Assembly: GCA_022511445.1 (NCBI GenBank)
Contig: JAFLVE010000010.1
Coordinates: 77,387 to 141,386, forward strand
DNA from: Clostridiales bacterium
GTDB lineage: Bacteria; Bacillota; Clostridia; Christensenellales; Pumilibacteraceae
DNA: 64,000 bases
Direction of reading: 5' to 3'
This document shows positions 7,459 to 15,775 of the stretch, in pieces. Both the position numbers and the translations under genes were made by a program. Under the pieces are notes generated by a model, which searched no databases, was not told the origin of the DNA, and saw nothing but the letters and a program-made list of their open reading frames with translations. Positions within the stretch are counted from its first letter, which is position 1, and every line of letters begins with the position of its first letter.

Positions 7459-10400
7459 ATTACCTCGCCAAACAGTCCTAGCCATTTCTGTATAACAAAG
7501 TATGGTTCATTTACCTCGCCGTTAATTTCTTTAATAATTGATTTACTTAGTGGCGAAAATAAATCTATACCTTGATTAGCAACATAACAATCTTGTTGCA
7601 AATACTTTTCGAGATGTGCAAGATAGTTAAAATTATTAAACTTTGTTTCATAAAAATCTATAATACGCATCAGTATATTAAAAAGTTCATCGGCATACTT
7701 GTTCGCTAATTCATTATCATTCGTCACATACATAACAGAATTATAATATTGTACAATCCTTTCTTTTATTTCAATTTCCTTCGTCTTAAAAACATCACTG
7801 TTTATATTTTTTCCAAACAATCGCAAAATAACAGATATACGCAAAAACACCCCGCTAAACTCAATATCGGGATATTGATTATCAAGAAATGGACCGAGGC
7901 TACCATTCGGGTTAAACAAGTACTTGTAATCACGTTGCTCAAATAATGACACAAAAATATACTGTAATAAATCAAAAACATCTATTTCATCGCCTTTATT
8001 ACTCCATATTATTTTAAGCGCCATATAATCAGCATAACTTTCACTAAAAAGTGATTTAAAATTTTCCGTCAAAACAGAAAAATTACGATTAAAATCCTGA
8101 ATATCAATAAAATTTAAAAATGAATTTTCGTCTTGATTTGAATTAACTAGCATGTCGATACAATCATTCCATATATCTTGACAATATGTAATATCGTTGC
8201 TTCGTGCTGATATATAGTTTTTCAAAAACCTTTTACTCTCGTCATTCTTGTACTCTTTATCGAGCAATTCATTTATTCTTTTATAGCAATCACTAATGCG
8301 GTTAGCAATATCACTACTATTAGCCGCACTGGTAATAAATATGGCATATAAGCAATCGTAAATGTATGCGCTGCTTGAATAATCGGCCTTATCGCTATGT
8401 GCGATAAAGTGCTTTTCTTTCTCAATTTCGCATAGCTGCTTCTCAAGATCTGATGTGGAAATGTTGGACAGCAAATCAAAAACATTTTTAATTAAGTCGT
8501 CAAAAGCGATTTGACAGATTTTATATACATCATGATCGAATTTCTCAAAAGCACTCTTTATATATTTTAACTCCTCTGTCGATATATTTTGTATTCCGTG
8601 AGTGTCTTTTAATACAGAACTAATAAACTCAGCCAACAGCAACTTATAATCCTCACTTTTGACCATTGTCTTGCTGTCCTTATATTTTCGCCTCTCTATA
8701 TTTTTGTACACATAGTTATCAAAAACAAATTTTATATATCGACTCATTAACTTTGAACGCACAACATATGAAAGAATATTGGCGGCTATAATACACATTG
8801 TTTTATAGTATGCCATTGCTCGTTCTTTCCGTTGACGTTTTCCACGTTTGTGAAAAAACTCATGCAACATGCGAATTTGAGTCCCATCTACATCATAAAG
8901 GCTTCCTTCGGGCACAACAACAATAATAGGACGACGAATGAATTTATACTCATTACCATCGGCAGCCTTTTTAATTACTTTACCATCACTATTAACGCTA
9001 TATTGCAACAATACTTCGTGATTATTGTTAAATAAATCGCAGTTAACTGTGATATCCATACCTCCACTCGTTACTAGGTATGCAAAATCCGTATCATATA
9101 TATCAGCATCATTAGAAGCTTTACTACATAAACGCCATATATTATCGCATTCACCAAGCATTCTGTTGTATGCAAAGAGTAATTTAACTGCGCTCCCAAC
9201 AGAAGGGTGCTCCGATGATTGTCCCTCAAAATACGCACTATCAGATCGCCAAATATCAAATAGCAGTGTGCCTGTATATTTACGAAATTCATTTATGGCT
9301 TGTTCAATTAAAACATGGTATGTGGAATTTGTGTATTCATTTCCATCACTATCATAAACCTTTCTCACACTTCCATTGTCTTTTTTAAGTTGCATGTGCA
9401 GCATGAGTGCAGATGCCGCATTGAAAAATCCAACCAAAAATTCTCCAATAACAGTTTTAACATCTAGACTATGATTGCTCGATATAACTAGATAATACAA
9501 TGATAAAACTCGTGCAATGGAATCTATTGGACGGCGATGCGCATTATGCTCATTACTCTTCCAGCTCAACTTTTTCTCATATAGAGCTTGAAATTGAACA
9601 TAGGCGTTATAGACACGACTATCTAATTGTTCCCATGTTTGGTGATTTGCTTTTTTTTGATTATTAATGTCAACTGGTTTTGCAGAAAAAATGCGCGTAA
9701 CTGTATTGCTGAAATCGTTATTATTTATCCCAAAAACCGCTTCATGCATGGCAACAAATTTACTCAGCTCAATTTCTTTAAACTGACAGCAAAAGTCATA
9801 ACTACCATACATCAATCGCACCGATGCATTTTCACAACTCACTGTAGCTAATGCGTTTTTAATATTACTATACTGTTCATTAAGAGTAATGCCACCATCA
9901 GGTGCAATGTCTATATCCGCAGAAAGCTTTTCATCACTTATTAAATTTAATTTTTCACTATTATATCCTACTATCGTATGCGCAACTGAAACACTAGCGT
10001 TCTCCCTTATTTGTTTTACATAGTTTTCAATTTCAGACAACTTATTTGTATGAATTAAAACAACAAACGACGGGTATCCCAAATTTACACAATACTCTAT
10101 CTTTGTATATTCGGTGTCCGCTAGTCCAAATATGGCAGATGGTTTAAAAATACTATCTGCAATATTATTGTCTTTATCACCCCAACTCTTATCAGATATG
10201 TGCACTAGACAACATGCTACTAATGCGTATTCGTCATAAAACTTTTTTATATCCGGGTATGCTTCACTATGCTCGCGAATTACCCGTAAAACATATTCAT
10301 CGTTTGCTGTTTCACCACAAAGCCCCGGTCGAAGTTCATGCCATCTCTCGCATGGAACGATTCGCAATGTGTCGTACGCACCCAAAACAGTATATTGTCC

Positions 10401-10487
10401 ACAACATAAAGCACTAAGCTCATCTTTATCATGGTACTTGCCTAGTATAATCTTTAGCTTATCGTATGTTTTAGTTTTGCCCATCAT
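7455..10487 (-). CDS. large uncharacterised protein with HEFFH motif, partner of the SIR2-like protein
   Basis: A 1010-residue protein that I do not recognise as a named family. A clear HExxH zinc-protease-like motif (HEFFH, His542-His546) follows IIVVVPEGSLYDVDGTQIRML and is followed by a basic KRGKRQRKER stretch and long helical segments to the C-terminus. The N-terminal ~280 residues contain three segments of similar look (around YTVLGAYDTLRIV, FVVLIHTNKLSEIENYV and VRLMYGSYDFCCQF), suggesting repeated small alpha/beta sensor domains. ATG 10487 has GGAAG upstream. Its stop overlaps the SIR2 start, so both are made together. A model in which this is the sensor or protease and SIR2 the effector is inference. 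Codon use is AT-rich, suggesting acquisition. Confidence 0.7.
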   Translation of the reverse strand: MMGKTKTYDKLKIILGKYHDKDELSALCCGQYTVLGAYDTLRIVPCERWHELRPGLCGETANDEYVLRVIREHSEAYPDIKKFYDEYALVACCLVHISDKSWGDKDNNIADSIFKPSAIFGLADTEYTKIEYCVNLGYPSFVVLIHTNKLSEIENYVKQIRENASVSVAHTIVGYNSEKLNLISDEKLSADIDIAPDGGITLNEQYSNIKNALATVSCENASVRLMYGSYDFCCQFKEIELSKFVAMHEAVFGINNNDFSNTVTRIFSAKPVDINNQKKANHQTWEQLDSRVYNAYVQFQALYEKKLSWKSNEHNAHRRPIDSIARVLSLYYLVISSNHSLDVKTVIGEFLVGFFNAASALMLHMQLKKDNGSVRKVYDSDGNEYTNSTYHVLIEQAINEFRKYTGTLLFDIWRSDSAYFEGQSSEHPSVGSAVKLLFAYNRMLGECDNIWRLCSKASNDADIYDTDFAYLVTSGGMDITVNCDLFNNNHEVLLQYSVNSDGKVIKKAADGNEYKFIRRPIIVVVPEGSLYDVDGTQIRMLHEFFHKRGKRQRKERAMAYYKTMCIIAANILSYVVRSKLMSRYIKFVFDNYVYKNIERRKYKDSKTMVKSEDYKLLLAEFISSVLKDTHGIQNISTEELKYIKSAFEKFDHDVYKICQIAFDDLIKNVFDLLSNISTSDLEKQLCEIEKEKHFIAHSDKADYSSSAYIYDCLYAIFITSAANSSDIANRISDCYKRINELLDKEYKNDESKRFLKNYISARSNDITYCQDIWNDCIDMLVNSNQDENSFLNFIDIQDFNRNFSVLTENFKSLFSESYADYMALKIIWSNKGDEIDVFDLLQYIFVSLFEQRDYKYLFNPNGSLGPFLDNQYPDIEFSGVFLRISVILRLFGKNINSDVFKTKEIEIKERIVQYYNSVMYVTNDNELANKYADELFNILMRIIDFYETKFNNFNYLAHLEKYLQQDCYVANQGIDLFSPLSKSIIKEINGEVNEPYFVIQKWLGLFGEVI

Positions 10488-10518
10488 GCGTTCTTCCGTA
10501 AATTGAAACTAGAACAAC

Positions 10519-10545
10519 AAAAAAACCGGAATCATCACTCCGGTC
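10519..10545 (-). terminator. intrinsic terminator after the 68-aa ORF
   Basis: On the minus strand ACCGGA...TCCGGT is followed by TTTTTTTG. It separates the small gene at 10556 from the SIR2 unit, which therefore needs its own promoter in the 10490-10520 gap or read-through. Confidence 0.75.
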
Positions 10546-10555
10546 GAATTTTGCC

Positions 10556-10762
10556 TTAATCGATTATATCAGAATCTTTTATATTAATACGCCGAGTGTC
10601 ATAGTCGTCTTTAACATAAGAACTACCATTTTTGTAATTACATTGTATGCTACTAATATGAGCACTAGCGCTATTCTTATGCCAACTTGACCAGCCAGAC
10701 GGAACTATACTGGAAGTTCTATTATGAGTCGTCACGCGAATTTGGTTTGTATTATTTTTCAT
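10556..10762 (-). CDS. small hypothetical protein, 68 aa
   Basis: The frame opens at a TTG (10813), but the ATG at 10762 is preferred: it is preceded by AAGAGAA and gives MKNNTNQIRVTTHNRTSS. The product is polar, rich in Ser, Asn and Asp, with WSSWHK in the middle and KDDYDTRRINIKDSD at the end. I recognise no family. It is followed by a strong terminator, so it is probably a separate transcription unit upstream of the SIR2 pair. It may be a genuine small gene or a chance frame. Confidence 0.4.
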   Translation of the reverse strand: MKNNTNQIRVTTHNRTSSIVPSGWSSWHKNSASAHISSIQCNYKNGSSYVKDDYDTRRINIKDSDIID

Positions 10763-11108
10763 AAATATGTTTTCTCTTATCAATTTTTTGTTGAAAAATA
10801 AGGAGCCGCTCAAGCGAGTGAGGGCGCTTAATTATTATAGCACGCTTATGTACAAAACACAAGCAAAAACACCGTGGTTTTATAAAGTTTTTGATAAAAT
10901 TTTTCTATAATACAACAGTAGTATATGCTATTACCTATACTTATTCTACTTTAACATAAAAAACGCACGGAAATAAAAAATGAAGAATGTTAACAATCAA
11001 CTTTTTGATTTGACATTGCTTAAGCTGCAATGTATCTTATATTAAGGTGATATCAATATACTTGTCGAAACAAAAACAATTCCGTGCAACTATCGACTCG
11101 ATACTTTA
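10763..11108. other. gene-free stretch with an orphan plus-strand promoter
   Basis: AT-rich DNA without a supported gene. The only clear signal is the promoter with a dyad at 11010-11038. A weak plus-strand frame from 11047 runs antisense into the recombinase remnant and looks like a shadow. Confidence 0.6.
11010..11038 (+). promoter_or_regulatory. promoter with operator-like dyad in the spacer
   Basis: TTGACA (11010-11015) and TATCTT (11033-11038) are 17 bp apart, and a perfect 7-bp inverted repeat ACATTGC/GCAATGT (11013-11019, 11027-11033) fills the spacer. No gene follows on the plus strand; downstream is antisense to the recombinase remnant. Confidence 0.45.
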
Positions 11109-12233
11109 CTACAAATATTCTTCTACTGCCATTCCGCCTTTAAACATCATAATAATCTTACCTTCGCTCTTTACTCGTATGTACTCCACCATTCGTCGCA
11201 GAATCATTTCGTCAGTAAGATTGAATGCATTGCCCATATTCTCGAATAGCTTTTTCAGTCGCTCGATTTCTATATTGACTTTTTCACTCGACGCTATCAC
11301 TGCTTTCACCCGTTCAAGCTCGCCGCGAAGCACGGTTATCTTTTGGTTTATGTTTACGATCTCTGTTCTGTACCGTTCTTTGTCGCCTTCGGTCGCTGCC
11401 ATAAGTGCTACATAGCTATTACTCGTTTCCACCAAGGTAGCTATCTCCTGCTCTATTGCGCCAACATCAAGAACGGTATCATCGCCCGTAGCCGCATAAG
11501 ACAGTTCCGAAAAAATCAGATTAAAGGCTTCGCGCTGCTCTGTAATTTTTCACATCGCCCGATGTATTGCTTCATTAAGTTTGGTTTCGTCCACACTTAT
11601 GGAATGCTTGCAAAATTCCGTTCCGTGTTCAAGCCTACTCAAACAGCGCCACACCTTTTTGCTCTTCCCATTTTTCGCCCATGTCCTGCGCCTATATGCA
11701 CTGCCGCATTCCCCACAAACAAGCAAGTCTGTCAACGCACACTTACCGCTATGTTTACCTTTGCCGGTTATGCTTAAGTCGGAAGTTACGCGCTTATTGC
11801 TACGCCTTGCCATTTCCATCTGCACTAACTTAAATGTATTCTTATCAATAATCGCCGGATGATTGTTAGATACAAGATACTTCGCCATTTCACCGCGATT
11901 CTTCTTGACTTTTTTGGAAATCGGATTCTCCGTATAGGTTTTTTGCAATAACATATCGCCGGTGTAGCGTTCGTTTGTAAGCATATTCCGTATGGCGTGT
12001 TTTTCCCATACGGTGTTCCCCTTGAGAGTTTTAATCTGTTTTTCTTCCAAGTGCGTTTTAATTTGGTCTATGCTGCTACCGAACAAAAACATCTCATATA
12101 CTTTTTTAACAATCGCGGCTTCTTCGGGTACTATTTCGGGTTGCCCATCCGCACCTTTCCTATAACCTAATATATTATAGCGAAAAGCGAATGTCCCTGA
12201 TTTCATACGCTGCTGTATTCCCCAATTTTCTTT
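11109..12233 (-). pseudogene. large serine recombinase remnant: no catalytic domain, internal TGA
   Basis: Only the DNA-binding half survives. Reading from about 12233 the frame gives KENWGIQQRMKSGTFAFRYN, then LGYRKGADGQPEIVPEEAAIVKKVYEMF (recombinase domain), YTGDMLLQKTY, the zinc ribbon CGECGSAYRRR...WRC...C and a coiled coil at the end. The N-terminal resolvase domain with its serine (about 170 residues) is missing; its place is taken by the ligase gene. A TGA at 11550 splits the frame after HRAM, but translation continues in the same frame (KITEQREAFNLIF) into the coiled coil ending at 11109. Such recombinases move integrative elements, so this is a scar of one that once lay here. Confidence 0.9.
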
Positions 12234-12766
12234 GCGACTATGCCCTCTAACTGCTCTTGCTTTGCGAGCTTAAAGAAGGCTATGCCGTTTTTCTCAATAT
12301 ATCTCGACACGCTTAAACCATTCCCTTCGTTTACGGCTTTATTGAGTATCTCCTTTCGCTCAAGCAAAGGTTTATTCGTTAAGTTTTTGCCGTCGTAGTA
12401 AAGAATATCGTAAGCGACGAATTGGACTGGATTCTGATTCATTGTGAGATTTATCTTAAACTCGTCACTCATAAGACTGCGTTTTTGTAGTGCGTAAAAA
12501 TTTGGCTTGCCGTCAGTAAGTACGACAAGCTCGCCGTCAAGTACGGTTTTCTTTTTCACGCATTTCTTAATTTCCGAAAGTTCGGGATATATGTTCGTCA
12601 CGTCCTTATGCCGCTTGTTTTGCAAAACAACCGATTTCGGCTCTATATAAGCTATGCACCGTATTCCATCAAGCTTTAACTCGTAAATATAATCCTCATC
12701 GTCGAACGGCTCGGTTTCGTATAACAACATCGGATCGATGTTTTTTTCTTGAAACAAGTCCGACAC
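12203..12766 (-). CDS. ATP-dependent DNA ligase (LigD-type ligase domain), C-terminally truncated
   Basis: A 187-residue product. Motif I KLDGIR places the adenylated lysine at residue 31; LDGELV and FVAYDILYYDG (motif III) follow, and it reaches EGIVAKK (motif IV). It then ends after six residues that come from the recombinase remnant. Motif V and the OB-fold needed for full nick sealing are absent; normal ligase domains of this family are about 300 residues. The GTG start (12766) overlaps the Ku stop (TAGTG), so it was translated with Ku as a bacterial NHEJ pair. The product could at most be partly active, and it may be a pseudogene. Confidence 0.85.
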   Translation of the reverse strand: MSDLFQEKNIDPMLLYETEPFDDEDYIYELKLDGIRCIAYIEPKSVVLQNKRHKDVTNIYPELSEIKKCVKKKTVLDGELVVLTDGKPNFYALQKRSLMSDEFKINLTMNQNPVQFVAYDILYYDGKNLTNKPLLERKEILNKAVNEGNGLSVSRYIEKNGIAFFKLAKQEQLEGIVAKKIGEYSSV

Positions 12767-13584
12767 TATGCGTGTTTCCTACTCGCCGTTTTCTTTGGCG
12801 CGGTCTTACGCTTTGTTGCCATTTTATTTTGCATAAGCGCAAGACTTTTCTGTAATGCGTCCATAAGGCTTGCCGCAGATACATTATCTTTCTCTTTGGG
12901 TGAGACTATTTCCTTACCCGCTATCTTTTGCTCTATTGCTTGCTTGACCTTCTCGCGGTATTCGTCTTTGTACAGTTCCGGCTCAAACTCTCCGCTCATG
13001 TTCTCTATTATAGCTTTCGCCATTTTAAGCTCTGCTTCCGTACCCTTCTCGGTTAAAGCCTTTGCCGGATTGTTTACTATCTCTTCCTCAAAGAACAAGG
13101 TATTGAGTAGCATCTGCCCGTTCTTTGCACGAATGAGTATTAGCGTTTCTTTTGTGCCGAGCACGGTCTTTGCAACCGCCGCTTTATCTTCCTGTTCCAT
13201 TGCAGATAGAAGAACTGCAAACGCTTTTTCCGCGCCTGTCGGAACGATGTAATAAGGTTTGTCAAAATAGATTGGATCGACGTCGCCGAGCGGAACGAAC
13301 CGCTCTATTGTGATGTTCTTGTCTTTTTTGCTTTTCAGCTTTTCAAAATCCGACTCGTCGAAAATGACGTATTTGCCGTCTTCGTACTCGTAGCCCTTAA
13401 CAATATCGTCTTGCTTGACTTCTCGTCCGCCACAGTCCTCGCATGTCTTTTTGTAACGCACCCTGCTCATCGTCTTTTTGTCAATCATATTAAAGCCAAT
13501 GTCGTTGTTCTTGACCGCACTGTGGAGCGTTACGGGGATATACACCAAGCCGAAACTTATACTGCCTTTATAACTGTATGCCAT
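12766..13584 (-). CDS. ku: Ku protein, NHEJ end-binding
   Basis: A 272-residue bacterial Ku, full length for the family. It opens MAYSYKGSISFGLVYIPVTLHSAVKN's conserved pattern, with KKTCEDCGG and VKGYEYEDGKYVIFDESDF following, and ends in a Lys-rich tail (KRKTAPKKTASRK) typical of bacterial Ku C-termini. Ku homodimers thread onto double-strand ends and recruit the LigD ligase, whose truncated gene follows with a one-codon overlap. There is no ribosome binding site before ATG 13584, but CATACT lies six bases upstream, so the mRNA may be leaderless. Ku itself looks intact although its partner is broken. Confidence 0.93.
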   Translation of the reverse strand: MAYSYKGSISFGLVYIPVTLHSAVKNNDIGFNMIDKKTMSRVRYKKTCEDCGGREVKQDDIVKGYEYEDGKYVIFDESDFEKLKSKKDKNITIERFVPLGDVDPIYFDKPYYIVPTGAEKAFAVLLSAMEQEDKAAVAKTVLGTKETLILIRAKNGQMLLNTLFFEEEIVNNPAKALTEKGTEAELKMAKAIIENMSGEFEPELYKDEYREKVKQAIEQKIAGKEIVSPKEKDNVSAASLMDALQKSLALMQNKMATKRKTAPKKTASRKHA

Positions 13585-13725
13585 GCCGATAGTATGCGTT
13601 TAATGTAGGTAAATAAATCTTTCTTACAAAACATGGAGTTCAAATCCCGTTTATTTACAAAACGCTCAAATGTCATCCCAAAAAATGAAAGATACTTATT
13701 GCCTATATATTGTGGTTGCTTGCAC

Positions 13726-13762
13726 AAAAAAATCACCGATAACACTACATCTCGGTGATTTC
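13726..13762 (-). terminator. tmRNA terminator
   Basis: On the minus strand AATCACCGA...TCGGTGATT is followed by TTTTTTG, about 30 bases past the tmRNA 3' end. The 21-bp repeat lies between the two. Confidence 0.85.
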
Positions 13763-13769
13763 TCTGTTA

Positions 13770-13790
13770 GCATCCTTTTCGGGTACTAAA
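13770..13790 (-). repeat. 21-bp repeat beside tmRNA, inverted copy at 2475-2495
   Basis: Exact reverse complement of 2475-2495. Read on the minus strand it begins two bases after the tmRNA CCA end. tmRNA 3' ends are common integration sites, so this may be the trace of an attachment or inversion site. Confidence 0.9.
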
Positions 13791-13792
13791 TA

Positions 13793-14176
13793 TGGTGGAG
13801 ATGACCGGATTTGAACCGGTTTCCGACGCGGTGATACGGGGACTTCTACAGGTTTAGTTCGTTGCTCCGTTGTCCTGCCGCCGACCGCAGCGAACAAAGG
13901 TCGATGGCAGTGAGTAATAGTTCCTCGCGGAGGGCTTACTGTTCTTCGCGAAGTTGCCTACCGTTTAGATTAAGCCCGCGGTCCCGACGATAGGTATCGG
14001 GTGCGAACTTCGCTGCTGTAATTAAGCTGCGAGAGCCATGGCGGGAGCGTTGAAGCTCACAACCTTGGCTTTTTCGGTTTTGTTGGCATTTATAGCCTTT
14101 CGCGTTTTTAGACAGACGACCCTGTCACCTGCTTTCCGCCGCACCGAGCGCGCGCCGTCGAAGCCTATACATCCCC
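13793..14176 (-). ncRNA. ssrA: tmRNA (transfer-messenger RNA)
   Basis: The 384-nt gene starts GGGGATGTATAGGCTTCGAC and ends with the T-arm GGTTCAAATCC and CTCCACCA, the two halves of the tRNA-like domain. The tag frame runs from the GCC resume codon at 14087-14085 to TAA at 14022, encoding 21 residues that begin ANKTEK and end APAMALAA, the usual degradation signal. It rescues stalled ribosomes together with SmpB. It faces the accessory region, whose border lies at its 3' end. Confidence 0.97.
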
Positions 14177-14264
14177 AAGTGGAGAAATTATACTTTATAT
14201 ATTCGGTTTTATCAAGCGTTTTTACAAGGTTTTCAATAATTTAATCGGGAATTAATCTTTTTAT

Positions 14265-14822
14265 TTACGCGAGCACGCCCGAGAGCAGTCTTCTTGTCAG
14301 CGCGACGAGCATTTGCGACGGTATCTTAAAGCCGCCTTTTACCCAGGTTTGAATGATTGAGATAAAGCCGACCGCGGTAAACTTATAGTAATATTCGCCG
14401 TACGCGGGCTCGAACGACGCAGAGTTGTGAAGCGTATAATCGTACGCAATCCGAACGTACGCCATAATCTCTTTTTCGAGCAGCGGGGACAATCCTTCGT
14501 CGGTAAAAACCGCAGCAAACGTTTTGTTACGCTCCAAGTATTCAAAGCAGTACAAAAGTAGCTCGCGCGCCTCCGTATCCGCAAAGTCGAATTTATCGCT
14601 TAACTCTCTAAACATTTCGGCGAGACGATAGGAAACAACGGCGTCCTTGGACTCGAAGCTTCGGTAAAACGTCTTGCGCGCGACGTGCGCCAAACCGCAA
14701 ATCTCGGTAACGGTTACGTCCGAATACGGCGTTGTGCGCATTAGCTCCAAAAGCGCGTCGACAATTTTATTCATAGAGCGAAGCCGCCCCGCATTGAATC
14801 TTTTCTCTTGTAGTTCAGCCAT
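14265..14822 (-). CDS. TetR/AcrR family transcriptional regulator
   Basis: A 185-residue regulator. The N-terminal helix-turn-helix is clear: IVDALLELMRTTPYSDVTVTEIC, GLAHVARKTFYRSFESKDAVV. The C-terminal part (residues ~70-185) resembles the TetR_C_7/DUF-type dimer domain of DhaS/AcrR-like regulators. ATG 14822 (MAELQ) has GAGAGG five bases upstream. It begins ten bases behind the sirtuin gene, so the two are co-transcribed. The ligand and targets are unknown. Confidence 0.88.
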   Translation of the reverse strand: MAELQEKRFNAGRLRSMNKIVDALLELMRTTPYSDVTVTEICGLAHVARKTFYRSFESKDAVVSYRLAEMFRELSDKFDFADTEARELLLYCFEYLERNKTFAAVFTDEGLSPLLEKEIMAYVRIAYDYTLHNSASFEPAYGEYYYKFTAVGFISIIQTWVKGGFKIPSQMLVALTRRLLSGVLA

Positions 14823-14831
14823 TACCACCTC

Positions 14832-15536
14832 TCAAAGCAGCTCCCCTATCTTGCCGCAAAGCGAATTGCGAAACTCGCGAATGGGCGTCATGTTGATAAG
14901 AATAAGGTTGTCGGGGTTGCCGCTGTAATATCTGATAAGCCCCGCGGCGGGATACACGGTAAGCGACGTTCCGCCGACTATAAGCATATCCGCGTCCGCT
15001 ATCGCGTTTATTGCGCCCTCCAACGCTTCGCTCGGCAAACCCTCGCCGTACAGTACGACGTCCGGCTTGATTACTCCGCCACACTTATCGCACCTTGGAA
15101 TATCGGGCGCATTCTCGAGCAAAAAGTCAAGCGGAAATTTTTTGCCGCAGTTCAAGCATCTGTTCCGCCTCACGCTGCCGTGAAGCTCGTACACGTTTTT
15201 ACTTCCCGCGTCTTGGTGAAGCCCGTCGATATTCTGCGTGACGACCGCAGTGAGCTTACCCGATTTTTCCCACTCGGCAAGCTTAATATGCGCGGCGTTG
15301 GGCTTTGCGGACAGACAAATCATCTTGTCGAAATAGAACTTGTAAAACTCGGCGGTATGCGAATAGAAAAAGTCGGCGGACAGCATCTCCTCGGGCGGGT
15401 ACTTGTACTTTTGATTATACAGTCCGTCCACGCTCCTAAAGTCGGGAATGCCGCTCTCCGTCGACACGCCCGCTCCGCCGAAAAACACTATCCTCTTCGC
15501 CTTATCGACTCGCTCGAGATATTCTTCCCTTGTCAT
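14832..15536 (-). CDS. cobB: NAD-dependent protein deacylase, sirtuin
   Basis: A 234-residue sirtuin of the usual bacterial length. Visible motifs: GGAGVSTESGIPDFRS (NAD binding), TQNIDGLHQDAG, the catalytic histidine in ELHGS, a zinc site CLNCGKKF...CDKCGG, PDVVLYGEGLP, and VGGTSLTVYPAAGL. It removes acyl groups from lysines using NAD+. The start at ATG 15536 is fixed by AGGAGG directly upstream; a longer frame to 15629 has no signal. It is followed by the TetR gene in the same transcript. It is distinct from the defence-type SIR2 at 6025. Confidence 0.93.
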   Translation of the reverse strand: MTREEYLERVDKAKRIVFFGGAGVSTESGIPDFRSVDGLYNQKYKYPPEEMLSADFFYSHTAEFYKFYFDKMICLSAKPNAAHIKLAEWEKSGKLTAVVTQNIDGLHQDAGSKNVYELHGSVRRNRCLNCGKKFPLDFLLENAPDIPRCDKCGGVIKPDVVLYGEGLPSEALEGAINAIADADMLIVGGTSLTVYPAAGLIRYYSGNPDNLILINMTPIREFRNSLCGKIGELL

Positions 15537-15654
15537 AATCCTCCTATGCGCCGACATTGCGGCATTATTAAGGCAAAGCCTCGGAATTACAAAACCCGTC
15601 TTTCGTTCCAAGCGTCGCAACGGCGGCAAATTTCACTATTAAATCGTTTCTACA

Positions 15655-15775
15655 TCTTGCACGCGCGTAGCTACGCGGAGCGCATATCACGTTGCGAAGC
15701 AACATTTCACGTTGCGGAGCAATATTTCACATTGCGGAGCAATATTTCACTCGCCGTTAGGCGAATTTCACTATT
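15655..15775. repeat. modular hairpin array with ATTTCAC linkers
   Basis: Five short palindromes in a row: CGCGTAGCTACGCG, TTGCGAAGCAA, TTGCGGAGCAA, TTGCGGAGCAA and TCGCCgttaGGCGA, separated by ATATCAC/ATTTCAC. Related arrays lie near 31.1, 40.2, 48.1 and 58.8 kb. The array fills the gap between the sirtuin and phosphatase genes. Confidence 0.85.

Noticed and set aside
13640..13660. Second tmRNA or tRNA 3' end (GTTCAAATCC) near 13.65 kb
   Set aside because: Only a 10-base T-loop-like match on the opposite strand, without acceptor stem or CCA.
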